DNA of 64,000 nt, from contig NZ_CP090949.1 of assembly GCF_023823125.1 (NCBI RefSeq), positions 2,752,001-2,816,000 on the forward strand. The letters run 5' to 3'. The notes beneath the pieces were generated by a model that did not search any database, had not been told where the DNA came from, and saw only the letters and a list, made by a program, of their open reading frames with translations. The position numbers and the translations under genes were made by a program. The DNA is from Erythrobacter aurantius. Lineage in GTDB: Bacteria; Pseudomonadota; Alphaproteobacteria; Sphingomonadales; Sphingomonadaceae. Shown here piece by piece: positions 1 to 10,500 of this stretch (position 1 is the first letter of the stretch; the number at the start of each line of letters is the position of its first letter).

Positions 1-751
1 TCACCAGCTTGGGTGCGCTCGCACCGGGGATGAGCACCGCGCCGACAACCACATCGGCATCGGTGATCGCGTTTTCGATCGTGCCTGCGTTGGAATAGCG
101 GGTCGTGACGCGGCCCTGGAACATGTCGTCGAGCATACGGATGCGCGGCAGCGAACGGTCGAGAATTTCGACATTCGCGCCCAGCCCCGCCGCCATGCGC
201 GCAGCCTGCGTGCCGACAACGCCGCCGCCGATGACGACGACCTTGGCCGGAAGCACGCCGGGAACGCCGCCCATGAGGATACCGCGCCCGCCGTTGTTCT
301 TGTGGCTCGCCTGTGCGCTTGCCTCGATCGAGAGTCGCCCGGCGACCTCGCTCATCGGGGCAAGCAGCGGCAGGCCGCCATGCGCATCTGTGACGGTTTC
401 ATATGCCACCGCCGACACGCCGCTTTCCATCAGGCCGCGCGCCTGATCGGGATCGGGCGCGAGGTGGAGATAGGTGAACAGGATCTGCCCTTCGCGCAGT
501 TGCACCCATTCGTTGGGCTGCGGCTCCTTCACCTTCACCACCATTTCGGCGCGGGCAAAGACTTCCTCTGCGCTGTCGACGATTTCGGCGCCCACGGCGC
601 GATAATGATCGTCGGTCTTGGTGATGCCCAGCCCCGCACCGCTTTCGACGATGACCCGGTGGCCATTGGTGACGTATTCGCGCGCGGCTTCCGGGGTCAG
701 GCCGACACGGTATTCGTGGTTCTTGATTTCCTTGGGCACACCGACGAGCAT
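1..751 (-). CDS. ald: Alanine dehydrogenase, 3' part beyond the window
   Basis: Catalyses reversible NAD-dependent oxidative deamination of L-alanine to pyruvate and ammonium in the cytoplasm. Reading the minus strand from the ATG at 751 gives an open frame of 250 codons to the window edge. It begins MLVGVPKEIKNHEYRVGLTP, the hallmark N-terminus of the family. Further in are the substrate-site segment EPQPNEWVQLREGQILFTYLH (shown as EPQPNEW then GQILFTYLH), the lead-in HKNNGGRGILMGGVPGV, and the Rossmann nucleotide-binding stretch VVVIGGGVVGTQAARMA. The family is usually about 370 residues, so roughly the last 120 are missing at the edge, not by mutation. The gene is divergent from the aldehyde dehydrogenase at 1070. 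Confidence 0.93.
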   Translation of the reverse strand, partial: MLVGVPKEIKNHEYRVGLTPEAAREYVTNGHRVIVESGAGLGITKTDDHYRAVGAEIVDSAEEVFARAEMVVKVKEPQPNEWVQLREGQILFTYLHLAPDPDQARGLMESGVSAVAYETVTDAHGGLPLLAPMSEVAGRLSIEASAQASHKNNGGRGILMGGVPGVLPAKVVVIGGGVVGTQAARMAAGLGANVEILDRSLPRIRMLDDMFQGRVTTRYSNAGTIENAITDADVVVGAVLIPGASAPKLV

Positions 752-1069
752 GATTCTCTCCTGGGGAATGAGGGTAGAAACGCGTTACGCCATGCGCAAT
801 AAAGTTTCAATTGCAACAAACAGGGTTGCGGAGCGGCTTCGCATTTGAGAGACACCCGCTTTCCTACAGGGGTCGGCCTGTGGCATTGGGAAACTGCCGG
901 AAAGACCCCTAGAATTTTTTTAAATTAGGATAAGTGTCAACCGCCCCAAGAGCACATTTATTCTCTGTATATCAGTGCCTTGGTGGCGATCTGGACGCTT
1001 GACGCAGTGTCGGCTTTGTCAACTTCATTCGCAGCCGCAACAATTCGGAATAGTGCAAGGAGAACCCCC
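752..1069. promoter_or_regulatory. Divergent intergenic region (ald / aldehyde dehydrogenase)
   Basis: This 318-bp stretch separates two divergently transcribed metabolic genes and holds no convincing gene. It is AT-richer than its surroundings around 910-975. A TTGACA box faces ald on the minus strand (tgtcaa at 935-940), but the hexamer 17 bp away (AAATTC) is a poor -10. A tgtatat stretch near 967-973 could be a -10 for the plus-strand gene. An AAGGAGAA ribosome-binding site lies at 1057-1064, just before the plus-strand start. The promoter assignments are weak. Confidence 0.35.
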
Positions 1070-2524
1070 ATGACCGCTTACCCCACAATCAAGATGCTGA
1101 TCGGCGGCGAATGGGTCGAGAGCGGGGGCGAAGGCTCCATGCCGGTGATCAACCCGGCCAATGAACAGGAAGTGGGCCGCGCGCCCAAGGCTTCGAAAGA
1201 GCAACTTGACGCGGCGCTTGCCGCAGCGGGAGAGGCCTTCCCCAAATGGGCCGCCACCCCCGCGATCGAGCGGTTCCGCATCATCCACCGCGCCGCCATG
1301 CTGCTGCGCGAACGGGCCGAAGGCATCGCCCGCGTGATGACGCTGGAAATGGGCAAGCCGCATGCGCAGGCGCTGGGCGAAACCACCGGGGCTGCGGACC
1401 TGATCGAATTCCTTGCCGAGGAGGCCAAGCGTCAGGGTGGACGGCTTGTTCCGGTGCGCAGCCACAGCCTGCTCGAACAGCGGGTGACGCAGGAACCGAT
1501 TGGCCCGGCAATGCTGTTCACGCCGTGGAATTTCCCGATCAACCTGCCCGCAAAGAAGCTGGCGGGGGCATTGTCGGCAGGCTGTTCCTGCGTGCTGAAG
1601 CCGGCTGAAACCACCCCGGCGACGGCGCAGATGCTGGTCGAATGTTTTGTCGAGGCGGGCGTTCCGGCTGGCGCGATCAACCTCGTCTATGGCGATCCGG
1701 CGATGATTTCCGAATATCTCATCGCCTCCCCCGTCACCCGTAAGGTCAGCTTCACCGGATCGACCGCGGTGGGTCGCCAACTTGGCCAGCTCGCGGCAAG
1801 GGATCTCAAGCGGTTCACCGCCGAGCTGGGCGGCCATGCGCCAGTGGTGATCGGCGAAAGCGCGGATTTCGAACGCACTGTCGCGGCCTGTGCCGCCACC
1901 AAGTTCCGCAACGCCGGGCAGGTTTGCGTCTCCCCCACCCGCTTTCTGGTTGCCCGCAGCATCTATGATCGCTTCGTGGCGGAATTCGCTGCCCGCACGC
2001 AGGCGATCAAAGTGGGCGACGCCAGCGTCGATGACAGCGTCGAGATGGGGCCGCTGGCCCACGCCGGACGCGTCGCCGCAATGCAGGATCTGATGGGTTC
2101 GCTGGGCGGAGAAAAAGGCGAAGTCGTCACCGGCGGACGGGCGATGAACGCGCCCAAGGGGTTCTTCTTTGAACCTACCGTCATCGCCAATCCTTCGGCC
2201 GACAGCCGCCTGATGACAGAGGAACCGTTCGGGCCGGTGGCCGGGATCGTGCCTTATGACGACATCGAGGACGCGGTGCGGATCGCCAATTCGCTGCGTT
2301 ATGGCCTTGCCGCCTATGCCTTCACCTCGTCGCTCGATGAAAGCCACTATCTGGGCAACACGCTGAAGGCGGGGATGGTCGCAATCAACCACTTCGCCGT
2401 GGGTTCACCCGAAACGCCGTTTGGCGGCACGGGCGACAGCGGCTTCGGATCGGAAAGCGGGGTCGAAGGGTATCTCGGCTATACCGAGACGAAACTGGTC
2501 ACGGTCGCCAAGGCGGCGCCGTGA
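1070..2524 (+). CDS. NAD(P)-dependent aldehyde dehydrogenase, succinate-semialdehyde type
   Basis: A 484-residue cytoplasmic ALDH-superfamily enzyme that oxidises an aldehyde to its acid. Visible signatures are FTPWNFP (about residue 145), the KPAE cofactor segment, FTGST, the general-base glutamate in ELGGHAPVV (about 250) and the catalytic cysteine in FRNAGQVC (about 285). Length and the early IGGEWVESG motif fit the succinate-semialdehyde dehydrogenase (GabD) branch, but the substrate cannot be proved from sequence; related semialdehyde or glycolaldehyde enzymes remain possible. The frame extends upstream to 980, but the ATG at 1070 has an AAGGAGAA Shine-Dalgarno and restores the usual N-terminus. 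It stands alone, convergent with the oxidase at 2859. Confidence 0.88.
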   Translation: MTAYPTIKMLIGGEWVESGGEGSMPVINPANEQEVGRAPKASKEQLDAALAAAGEAFPKWAATPAIERFRIIHRAAMLLRERAEGIARVMTLEMGKPHAQALGETTGAADLIEFLAEEAKRQGGRLVPVRSHSLLEQRVTQEPIGPAMLFTPWNFPINLPAKKLAGALSAGCSCVLKPAETTPATAQMLVECFVEAGVPAGAINLVYGDPAMISEYLIASPVTRKVSFTGSTAVGRQLGQLAARDLKRFTAELGGHAPVVIGESADFERTVAACAATKFRNAGQVCVSPTRFLVARSIYDRFVAEFAARTQAIKVGDASVDDSVEMGPLAHAGRVAAMQDLMGSLGGEKGEVVTGGRAMNAPKGFFFEPTVIANPSADSRLMTEEPFGPVAGIVPYDDIEDAVRIANSLRYGLAAYAFTSSLDESHYLGNTLKAGMVAINHFAVGSPETPFGGTGDSGFGSESGVEGYLGYTETKLVTVAKAAP

Positions 2525-2858
2525 TCAGGGCAGTCGGTCAGGGGCGCCGATATTGGAGGCTGCCGCCTCGTTCGATCAACGAAGCGAAACGAGCTTCAGC
2601 AACTTGCTGGTGAAGCTGTCCTTGCGCGGCATGGGGCGGATTCGCCCGTAACGCGCACGGCGTGAATTCTCGTCACCAAAGCAGACAGTTCGGCCCATTG
2701 CATCTGGGCCCGACGATACAAAAGTCGGTCGTTCCATAGGTCGCGTCCCCGATTCGCGATTTGTTATGTGGTAAAACTAACACGCTTCCTGTGGAAAACT
2801 GAGTCGATATTTCATCAATCTGGCAAGAATTTTGGCCGAATTGCTTTCAAAAGTGCGC
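2525..2858. other. Intergenic region between convergent gene ends
   Basis: These 334 bp lie between the stop codons of two convergent genes. No convincing coding frame is present. A short inverted repeat (GAAGC, 7-nt loop, GCTTC, at 2581-2597) could form a weak hairpin but has no U-tract. Nothing else is recognised. Confidence 0.4.
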
Positions 2859-4022
2859 CTAAGCGGTCCGTTTAGCCCCGGCTGAGCGCACATCGGCAAG
2901 AGTCGGATAGCCATTGACGGCCATCAGCAGGTCAGCCTCCGCCAGTATGCAGCGCAAGACCCACGCCGCTCCCGCGGCCCCGCCGATAGCCAGACCATAG
3001 GTGTAGGGCCGGCCCACGCCCACGGCTGTCGCGCCCAGCGCCAGCGCCTTGACAGCGTCGGTGCCGGATCGGACGCCGCTGTCAAACAGCACCGGCTTGT
3101 CGCCGCTGGCCTTCACCACGTCTTCGAGCAGGTCGATGGTCGCGATCCCGCCATTGGCCTGCCTGCCGCCGTGATTGGAGCAATAGACCGCATCCGCCCC
3201 GCTATCGACGGCACGCCGCGCATCATCGGGGTGGCAGATGCCTTTCAACACGATCGGCAGATCGGTCACCGATTTGAACCACGCCATGTCATCCCAGGTC
3301 AGCACCTGGCCAAAGATCGCCGCGAACAGCATGATCGCCGCTTTCGGGTCTTCCTCCGGCGGCTTGTCCAGCATCGAGCGGAACACCGGATCGGAAAAGT
3401 AGTTCTGCATCACCTTGCCGCGCAGTTGCGGAAAGTTCGACGCATTGAGATCGCGCGGACGCCAGCCGGTCAGCGAGGTATCCAAGGTAACGACAATCGC
3501 CTTGGCGCCCGACGCTTCGGCCCGTTTGATCAGGCTTTCCGCCAGTTCGCGGTTGCGCGGGGTATAGAGCTGGAAGAATGCAGGTGTATCGCCGCATGCG
3601 TCGAACACCTGCTCCATCGGATCGTTCGACAAGGTCGAAACGCAGAACGGCACGCCCGTCATTGCCGATGCACGTGCGGCCGCCAAGTCGCCGTGGCGAT
3701 CCTGCGTCGCTTCGCCATTGAGACCGATTGGCGCCATGAAAAGCGGTGTCGGCAGCTTCATACCGAACAAGTCGATCGACAGGTCGCGAGTCGAACAATC
3801 GACCATCATGCGCGGCACCATACCCCAGTGGTGAAACGCGCTGGCGTTGGTGTCCTGCGTGTGTTCGTCGCCGCATCCGCCCGCGACATAATTGGTCAGC
3901 ATCGGGCCCAATGCCTCGTGCGCGCGTTGTTCGAGCGTTGCGAAATCGACCGGATAATCGGGCAATATGCCCTGCAATCCGGCGTTGTAGATTTCGTTCT
4001 GCATGCCGCCGAAATTGCTCAT
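2859..4022 (-). CDS. FMN-dependent alpha-hydroxy-acid oxidase (lactate 2-monooxygenase-like)
   Basis: A 387-residue soluble flavoenzyme of the glycolate oxidase / lactate dehydrogenase TIM-barrel family. Signatures include MAPIGLNG near residue 96, a substrate-side stretch ending in VTLDTSLTGWRPRDL, the catalytic histidine in CSNHGGRQ (about 290) and the phosphate-binding DSGVRSG near 323. The histidine and flavin-site residues appear intact. Length and the insertion around NFPQLRGKVMQNYF resemble lactate 2-monooxygenases more than LldD, so the reaction is probably oxidation of lactate or a similar 2-hydroxy acid. This is family inference. The ATG at 4022 follows an AGGGAG-like site. The gene is on the same strand as the DCC-family gene upstream, 78 bp away. 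Confidence 0.85.
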   Translation of the reverse strand: MSNFGGMQNEIYNAGLQGILPDYPVDFATLEQRAHEALGPMLTNYVAGGCGDEHTQDTNASAFHHWGMVPRMMVDCSTRDLSIDLFGMKLPTPLFMAPIGLNGEATQDRHGDLAAARASAMTGVPFCVSTLSNDPMEQVFDACGDTPAFFQLYTPRNRELAESLIKRAEASGAKAIVVTLDTSLTGWRPRDLNASNFPQLRGKVMQNYFSDPVFRSMLDKPPEEDPKAAIMLFAAIFGQVLTWDDMAWFKSVTDLPIVLKGICHPDDARRAVDSGADAVYCSNHGGRQANGGIATIDLLEDVVKASGDKPVLFDSGVRSGTDAVKALALGATAVGVGRPYTYGLAIGGAAGAAWVLRCILAEADLLMAVNGYPTLADVRSAGAKRTA

Positions 4023-4100
4023 CGGTGCGGTCCTCTCCCTTGTTTTTCTCTTGTCGGCAAAAGAGCCGATAGCAGGATCGGCGGCAAGTCTTTTCGCGCC

Positions 4101-4463
4101 CTAGCGAGCGAGCTTCTGGAGCGTCGGGCGCACTTTCAGGAACAGCAGGTAAAGCTTTTCAAGCACCGCGAGCACATGGCGATTGCGTGCTATCAGGCCG
4201 ATCGTACGCAAGGGGGGAATCGCCCGCCACATCGCTGCAAAGGCCGCCGCTCCGGAAAGGACTTCGCCGTTCTCCTCGGCATGGAAGCGGGCAAGCAACT
4301 GGGCCTTGTCGATCGGACAGGACGGGTCGGCATCGCCCGCAACGTCCACAAAATCGATCGCACCGCGCCGGTCGAGCCGCTGCATCAACTCGATTTCGCG
4401 CCGACAGAGTGGGCAAGCACCGTCGTACCAGACTTTCAGGCGCGGCTGTGCGGAGGCTTCCAT
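4101..4463 (-). CDS. DCC-family (DUF393) thiol-disulfide oxidoreductase-like protein
   Basis: About 120 residues. Near the N-terminus it carries VWYDGACPLCRREIELM, which contains the DxxCxxC pattern that names the DCC family (YDGACPLC). Members are thought to act in thiol-disulfide or membrane-redox chemistry, but few have a proven role. The C-terminal half (about residues 75-110) is basic and hydrophobic. The frame is open up to 4634, overlapping the neighbouring gene, so an internal start is needed. ATG at 4463 gives the compact N-terminus typical of the family and ATG at 4481 is the alternative; neither has a clear Shine-Dalgarno. A terminator just upstream separates it from the preceding operon. 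Confidence 0.75.
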   Translation of the reverse strand: MEASAQPRLKVWYDGACPLCRREIELMQRLDRRGAIDFVDVAGDADPSCPIDKAQLLARFHAEENGEVLSGAAAFAAMWRAIPPLRTIGLIARNRHVLAVLEKLYLLFLKVRPTLQKLAR

Positions 4464-4517
4464 GCCAAGGCATGTGCGCATCAAGCGGCAGGTTTCAAGG
4501 GGGCCGGGAGCCCGAAC

Positions 4518-4547
4518 GGAAAAGGGCGCACCCTGCGGCGCGCCCTT
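4518..4547 (-). terminator. Rho-independent terminator of the minus-strand TPS operon
   Basis: On the minus strand an 8-bp perfect stem (AAGGGCGC at 4547-4540 pairing with GCGCCCTT at 4529-4522) is followed by a short T-run. It lies 26-55 bp after the stop of the FecR-like gene, the last member of the five-gene operon. Confidence 0.75.
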
Positions 4548-4572
4548 CCCATTTCCGTTCAATCGCGGACCG

Positions 4573-5334
4573 TCAGGGAGTGACAGACGCTTCGAGCGTG
4601 TCCGCCAGCAGTTCGACCTGCATGGTGCAGCCATTGGCGATCAGTGCCTGAGCCAGTTGGTCGGGCGCTTCGTATTCTTCGGTCAGCGTCACGAAGTTCA
4701 CGCTGACGGAGGTGGTTTCCGCTTCACCATCCTCGGTCGCAGGCGACTGAGTGGAGATGGTGTAATTGGTACCGCCCATCAGCTGCATGCCTTCGGGATC
4801 GAGCGCGCGCACCGCTTCGCTTTCGACGAAGGGCACTTCGAGCGAGGCGTTGGTGGCAGGATCCATGATCGTATAGGTCTGCGCCCCGGTCGCATCCGGA
4901 CGCCACAGCCGCACCGCGCTCATGTCATACAGGCACATGGTGCCCGATGCCGCGACATTGACGAACCAAAGGTTCGGGCTGCGCGCCACGCCTTCCCCGG
5001 CACCGCGAACGGCCCCGGTGCGCACGCTGCGCGCCTGCCGGCGGGTGAGGTTGGAGAAGCGTGCGCGAGTGCGGGTTGCCCCTTCGCCCACGGTGAAAGT
5101 GCCCGGCCCCTGCATGACCTTCGTACCGTCATCGGTCAGCACGGTGATGCGATCCCCTGCGCGCAGGGTGATGGTGGCGGAATCGGCGACTTGCCGTCCG
5201 ACCGGGTAATCCCCTGCTGAAGGGCCGCTTGATTTAACCACCACGCCGGCCTGTGCGGCGGACGGGACAACGGCAAGCGCGGCGGCGGCCAGTGCCAGTC
5301 CTGCTGCGCGGGTCTTGAATTTATCCGAGAACAT
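4573..5334 (-). CDS. Secreted FecR-like protein (TPS/CHAT cluster 1)
   Basis: A 253-residue exported protein of no named family that I can assign confidently. It starts with a clear signal peptide (MFSDKFKTRAAGLALAAAAL, cleavage near AAQAG). It continues with a FecR-like beta segment (YPVGRQV, then LRAGDRITVLTDDGTKVM, then GPGTF), and a C-terminal domain containing CLYD, LWRPDATG and ANGCTMQVELLADTLE. The protein at 38,976 has the same plan (DGT..GP, a cysteine, W.P, KGC near the end), so they are paralogues in equivalent clusters. The start at 5334 is chosen because GGGGGAG sits just before it; it overlaps the cyclase gene by 14 bp, implying translational coupling. Inferred role: periplasmic accessory or ligand of the CHASE2 cyclase or CHAT protein. 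Confidence 0.7.
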   Translation of the reverse strand: MFSDKFKTRAAGLALAAAALAVVPSAAQAGVVVKSSGPSAGDYPVGRQVADSATITLRAGDRITVLTDDGTKVMQGPGTFTVGEGATRTRARFSNLTRRQARSVRTGAVRGAGEGVARSPNLWFVNVAASGTMCLYDMSAVRLWRPDATGAQTYTIMDPATNASLEVPFVESEAVRALDPEGMQLMGGTNYTISTQSPATEDGEAETTSVSVNFVTLTEEYEAPDQLAQALIANGCTMQVELLADTLEASVTP

Positions 5335-7426
5335 AAGCTCCCCCATCGTTCAAATTGCGAATGCGTGTCGCGTAATTACGTAGCGCCTTATCGTCAGGAT
5401 GCCTAGCGATCAGCGCCTCCAATGATTGTACGGCTACGTCATGTTTGCTGTCGCTAAGCTGAGCGATTTCGGCCAGCGCCTTACGGTCTTCCTCGGGCAG
5501 ATCGGGCCGTGGGTGGTAGATATCGACCGGTCTGGCCCGCCCGCGCAGCACGATGCGGCCCATTGGCACCCACCAGTCGGGGTTTGATTTTTCAATGAAT
5601 TCCCGGCTGGCGGAGACATTGGAATCAAGCGGCTTGTTCGCCGCCTCCAGTCGCGCGGCGGTGTTCATGCTGTCGCCCAGTGCCGTGTACTGGATGCGCG
5701 TATCCCCGCCAAAATTTCCGACAACGGCTTCGCCAAAATGCAAACCGACGCGAGTTTTCCCGATCTTTGGCAGATTCGGGTCCATCTCGGCGACTTCGCG
5801 GCGGAAATCCTCACCCGCTTGCCACATCGCATAACCGGCCTTGGTCGCGCGTTCGGCATCGTCCGGACGAGCGATCGGCGCCCCCCAGAATGCCACCACC
5901 GCATCGCCCACGTATTTGTCGATCACTCCCCCATGATCGAGCACTACCTTGCTGAGCATTTCGAGATAGCGGTTGAGCAGCTTGGCGACCATTTCCGGCG
6001 GGATCGCGTGGCTCATCTTGGTGAAGCCTTCGAGATCGCTGAACAGCACGTAGATTTCGCGCTTTTCGCCGCCCAGCGAAAGCAGTTCGGGCTGATCGAT
6101 GATCTGCTGCGCGATATCGCGCGGGATGTATTTGCCCAGCGCCCCTTGCGCAAAGCTTCGCTGCGCGGCCCCGGCCGAACGCGCGGCGGCGGTTACCGCG
6201 GTGAAGGCGATGATCCATCCCACCAGCCATCCCACCGCCGGAAGCCCGTAGGTATCGACATCGTTGAAATGCAGCCAGAACGGGATGCCCACGAACATCA
6301 CCGCCAACAACAGCAACAGCGGCACCAGCTTGGGCGCGGGCCATTCGAGCAAGGCCGTCAGCGCGGCGGTCGCCACCACCAGCACGGCCATCATCCACAG
6401 CGCCCATTCGGGAACCTGCGGCAACACCTTACCGTCGAGCATCTGGGCGATGATTTCGCCATGGACGGAAAGCCCCGCAGGCTCAAAGCCGGTCCAAGGT
6501 GTGATAGAGGTTTCAACCCGGTCGTAATCGACAATGTCTCCGCCGATCAGGACGTATTTGCCTTCGATCTGCTGCGCCACGAATTCGGCCACAGCCGGAT
6601 CGAGATCGAGGAATAGCTCGATCGAGATCGACTGGAACAGCGGCTCTTCGATATTGCCCTGATCCTGCCCTGCCCCGTCGTCCATCTCGTCCAGTCCGGC
6701 ACGCAAGGCGCGGCGGTACACGATCGAACCTTCGTATCCTTCGAATGCTTCGACCGGCCCTCCGGCATCTTCCAGCATCGCGCGCCCCAGCAGCGGAGGC
6801 AGATCGGGTTCGATGGTGGGCCAGATGCGCGTCGCGCCAAACGAATTGTCGAGCCGGATGCTGGCCGGGCGCGAATTGGTGCCTTCGAGCGCGGCCATGA
6901 ATTCTTCGAGAAAGACCTGCTGTTCGTAGACAATGTCGCTCGCATTGGTCTCCACGTTGGCATAGCCGACCGCAGTCGGGGTCTGCATGTTTCGCAAGGT
7001 CTCGATCAGCAGTTCGTCATCCTTTTGCGGCTGATCGAACAGGATATCGATCCCGATAGCCTTGGCTCCCATCTTGTCGAGATTGCCTAGTGCTTCGGCC
7101 AGCGCATCGCGCGGCAAGGGAGATCGCTGTTCAAGATTGATCAGCGCCTGATCGTCATAGACCACGAGGATGATGCGATCATCCTGCTCCACCATATCCG
7201 CCGCGAGGTAAGCGCGGGTGTCATACAGGGCGCGTTCCGCATCACTGGTGAGCGGGGTGGGTTCGTCGCTTCCGGGCAGCGTCCAGCTGAAGCGGGCGAT
7301 GAACAGTGCCAGCACCAGCATGAGTACGGTGGCAAGAAGCTGTAGCTTGCCCGCCTCACGCACACTGCGCCAGCCACGGGCGAGCAATCCGCCCCGCTTA
7401 GCCTTGCCGCCAGATTCTTCTGTCAT
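5321..7426 (-). CDS. CHASE2-domain class III adenylate/guanylate cyclase (cluster 1)
   Basis: A 701-residue membrane sensor that should make cyclic nucleotide from NTP in response to an extracytoplasmic cue. Order: short cytoplasmic N-terminus, one membrane helix (about 28-47), a CHASE2 sensor domain (about 50-340; AIGIDILFDQ and KYVLIGGD are typical), three membrane helices (about 345-425), then the cyclase domain (about 460-640). Metal-binding aspartates are present in LFSDLEGFT and YVGDAVVAFW, and the ALGDSMNTAARLE motif is intact, so it should be active. A roughly 60-residue helical tail follows. Adenylate specificity is likely but unproven. It sits 105 bp after the CHAT gene and overlaps the FecR-like gene. 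Its paralogue is at 39,698. Confidence 0.9.
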   Translation of the reverse strand: MTEESGGKAKRGGLLARGWRSVREAGKLQLLATVLMLVLALFIARFSWTLPGSDEPTPLTSDAERALYDTRAYLAADMVEQDDRIILVVYDDQALINLEQRSPLPRDALAEALGNLDKMGAKAIGIDILFDQPQKDDELLIETLRNMQTPTAVGYANVETNASDIVYEQQVFLEEFMAALEGTNSRPASIRLDNSFGATRIWPTIEPDLPPLLGRAMLEDAGGPVEAFEGYEGSIVYRRALRAGLDEMDDGAGQDQGNIEEPLFQSISIELFLDLDPAVAEFVAQQIEGKYVLIGGDIVDYDRVETSITPWTGFEPAGLSVHGEIIAQMLDGKVLPQVPEWALWMMAVLVVATAALTALLEWPAPKLVPLLLLLAVMFVGIPFWLHFNDVDTYGLPAVGWLVGWIIAFTAVTAAARSAGAAQRSFAQGALGKYIPRDIAQQIIDQPELLSLGGEKREIYVLFSDLEGFTKMSHAIPPEMVAKLLNRYLEMLSKVVLDHGGVIDKYVGDAVVAFWGAPIARPDDAERATKAGYAMWQAGEDFRREVAEMDPNLPKIGKTRVGLHFGEAVVGNFGGDTRIQYTALGDSMNTAARLEAANKPLDSNVSASREFIEKSNPDWWVPMGRIVLRGRARPVDIYHPRPDLPEEDRKALAEIAQLSDSKHDVAVQSLEALIARHPDDKALRNYATRIRNLNDGGAYVLG

Positions 7427-7531
7427 GGACTATCCCCCGTGGCGCGCACCAAAGCCGTTTAGCACTGGCGGCGCAAGCCGATAAGGAACCGAATTCCAGT
7501 ATTCCGGAACACGGCCCCTGTCGGAGGTGGA

Positions 7532-10500
7532 TTAGCGCGTGACCTTTACCGAACCGTCACCAACAACCGCGAAGGCCGACCAGTAAAACGGGTGCGAGGT
7601 TTGCGGATCGTCCATCAGTTCGAGCTGCGAACGCCGCAGCGCCTCTGCCGTCTCGCTGTCGGCGACATCGAACAGGCCGCCGATCAGGCGCTTGGTCGCG
7701 TCGAAATCGTCAGGGACCGGCCAGTGGCTGGCCAGCACCGTCCGCCCGCCCGCACCGACAAAGGCACGCACCAGACCATCCAGCGCGAAGTTGCCGCCCG
7801 AGGTGATCCCTGCTTCCAACGTCGCACCGACGGTGGCGCTGCCTGCGGTGTCGCAGGCCGAAAGGATCACGAGGTCTGCATCGATCCGCAGGCCGAAGAT
7901 TTCGGCAAAGGTGAGCAGGCCGTCCGAATCCCCTTCCGGCTCAAACGAAGTCAGCAGCGCCGGGCGCGGCGGACATTCTGGCTGCGGCGCGGTGACGAGG
8001 CCGTGAGTCGCGAAGTGCAGGATGCGATAATCGCTCAGGTCTTCGCGCGACTTGATCGCCGTGTCGGTAAAGCCGGTTTTGGTCAGGACTGTGGTGGTCG
8101 CAGCCTGCCCCCCGCCAAGGCGTTGGGCGGCATCATACAGTTCGTCCGACTTGATCGGGTTCGACCAGATATTCTCCGACCACAGGCAGTTTTCACCCCC
8201 GGCCAGCGCCGAACGCGTGCCGTTGGAAACACCGGGCGTGTCGTTGATCGGGGTGTTCTCGCCCAGCCCCAGATAGGCCTTGCGCGCAGAGCTGCGCGGC
8301 GCGGCACGGACATCGCGGAACGCCGTCGGTGCAACCGAGGTGCTGATCTGCGAGTTGCGTCCCAGCCAGGCGACACCGGTGAAGTTGTAATCATCACCTT
8401 CGGGCGTTTCGAGCTGGGCCTGATAACGCTCGACGCTTTCATCGTCGGTCACCAGCAGGTTGATCGGCAGCTTCAGCATCGCGCCATCAGGCTCGAAGAC
8501 GATATGCTTGCGCCCTGGCAGACGATCAGCGACCGGCTCGAACAGGCGGAGGTAGAGATCGCGCGACGCTTCCATGTCGAAGGGGAAGGTCAGCACCTGC
8601 CCGCCTTCGGCGATGGCGATGCTTTCGCGGATCTTCAGCACCATTTCCTCAAGCTGTTCAGGAGTGGCGTCGATCTTGTAAGCCAGCGCGTCGTCATGCG
8701 CGATGTAGACCATGTAGGCCTCGTTATCGAGCGCGACCATTTTCACATAGGCTTCGTCGTTGCGCAGGATGCTCTGCATCCCTTCAAGATTGATCGCACC
8801 GCCTGACACTGCGCGGAAACGCGGATATTCGGCCAGCTTCTGAAGCACTTCGGCCTGCTGGCTCAGCAAACCGTCAAGCCGCTGCTGGCGCTCTGCCAGG
8901 ATCACTTCGGCCTGCGGATTGACCGCGGCTTCGCCTTCGATCTGGACGATCGAGGCACGCATGCGCTGGATCGAACGGCCGATGTTGACGCTGCGGCGGA
9001 ACAGCTGCGAGGCTTCGTCGCTGCCGCCCGACAATTCTCGGGCAAGCACGGCCTGCGTCTGCGCGAGACCGGGACGCAGCAGCAGCTGGCTGGCCGAGAA
9101 GATATCCGATGCAGCCGCGGCATTAGCGCCGTCTTCCAGCAGCAGGCCGAAATAGTTGGACATGTAGCTGCGCAGCGTGGGCGCAGGCCTGCCTTCCGCT
9201 TCGGCAACGATATCGCGATAGAGCGCGATCGCGTCGCTGCTGCGGCCCGTCCGCGAATAGAACGCGGCGAGTTGGGCCTGCGCACTGTAGAGCGCCGGGG
9301 ATTCCGGATAGGCCCCGGCAAGCAGGCCAATGCCCTGCTTGTGCAGCGCCTCAGCCTCGGCATTCTGGCCGTTGTCTTCCGAGATTTCCGCCAGTTCGCC
9401 CAACACCTGGGCGCGCAGCCACACCATCGAAACAATCCGCCCACCGCGAACTTCCGCAAGGGTTTCATTGGCCCGCGCCAGTGTCACAGCCGCATCGCCG
9501 CTGTTGCCTAGCAGGCGTTGACCGGTGGCGCGCAGATAATCGGCCTGTCCGTCGAGCAGTTGCGCCCGCTCGAGCGGGGTCAGGCTGGAAGAAATCGAAG
9601 CGCTCGAGATCGCGTCGCTTTCAGCCGAAAGCCGCCGTGCCATTGCCGGACCGATCTTGAGCTCACGCAGAGCGCCTGTGTCGCCGAATTCGCTGCGCAG
9701 AGGCGTGTTGAGGATTTGCAGCGCCTGTGCCGGCTCGCCGCGGTTCAGTGCATCGATGGCTTCGTAATTGCGCTGAAGCCGGGCCAGCACGGGAGTTGCC
9801 GCCGCGCCTTCGCGGGTCTGGTTGAAACGTCGCTGCGCCTCGGCAAAATTGCCGATGTTCGATTGCAGCAGCCCTTCGTTGAGGCGTGCCTCGATCTCGC
9901 TGTTGCCGCTCAGCGTTGCCGCAGAGGCCGCGAAGAATTCCGCCGCTTCCGCGAATTCGCCGCTGTTGGCGCGGCGATAGGCTTCGACCAGCGCCTGATC
10001 GGCGGTGATCGATTCCGCCTGCTGCCGGATGAAGGCGAGCGAGTCGGTCGTCTGGGTCAGTGGGATGTCGACCGTGCCGGGCACGATCTGATCGGTCGCC
10101 AGCGAAGCGACGCCCAGTTCGAGCGCCGTACCATAGGCTGACAGGCCGGAAGCCGCATAGGTGCGGTTGCCAACTTCGCCTACCAGCAGCTCGGTGCGGA
10201 TAATGCTGCCCTCGCGCGAGCAGATCAGCCGCTTGCCGCCGGGAAGACCGGCCGGAATTTCTGCTCCGGCGCGCTCGGTGCAGCTCGCACCGGGCCCGAC
10301 AAACCGTTCCGCAGCCTGATCGGCAACCTGGCCGCGCACGACCCACATGGTGCCGATTGAAGCGGCCGCGTCACGGCAGAGGATGTTGTACTTGCGATCG
10401 AACAGGCCTGCTCCGGCTTCGGGAGCCTGGATCTGCGCCTCGCACAGCCCGTTCGAGCCGACCGGAAAGGTGTCGCGCAGACTGATCGAACGCTGCTGCG

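Noticed and set aside
1025..2392. Minus-strand frame of 455 codons opposite the aldehyde dehydrogenase
   Set aside because: Overlaps a well-supported enzyme completely; the product lacks any family signature.
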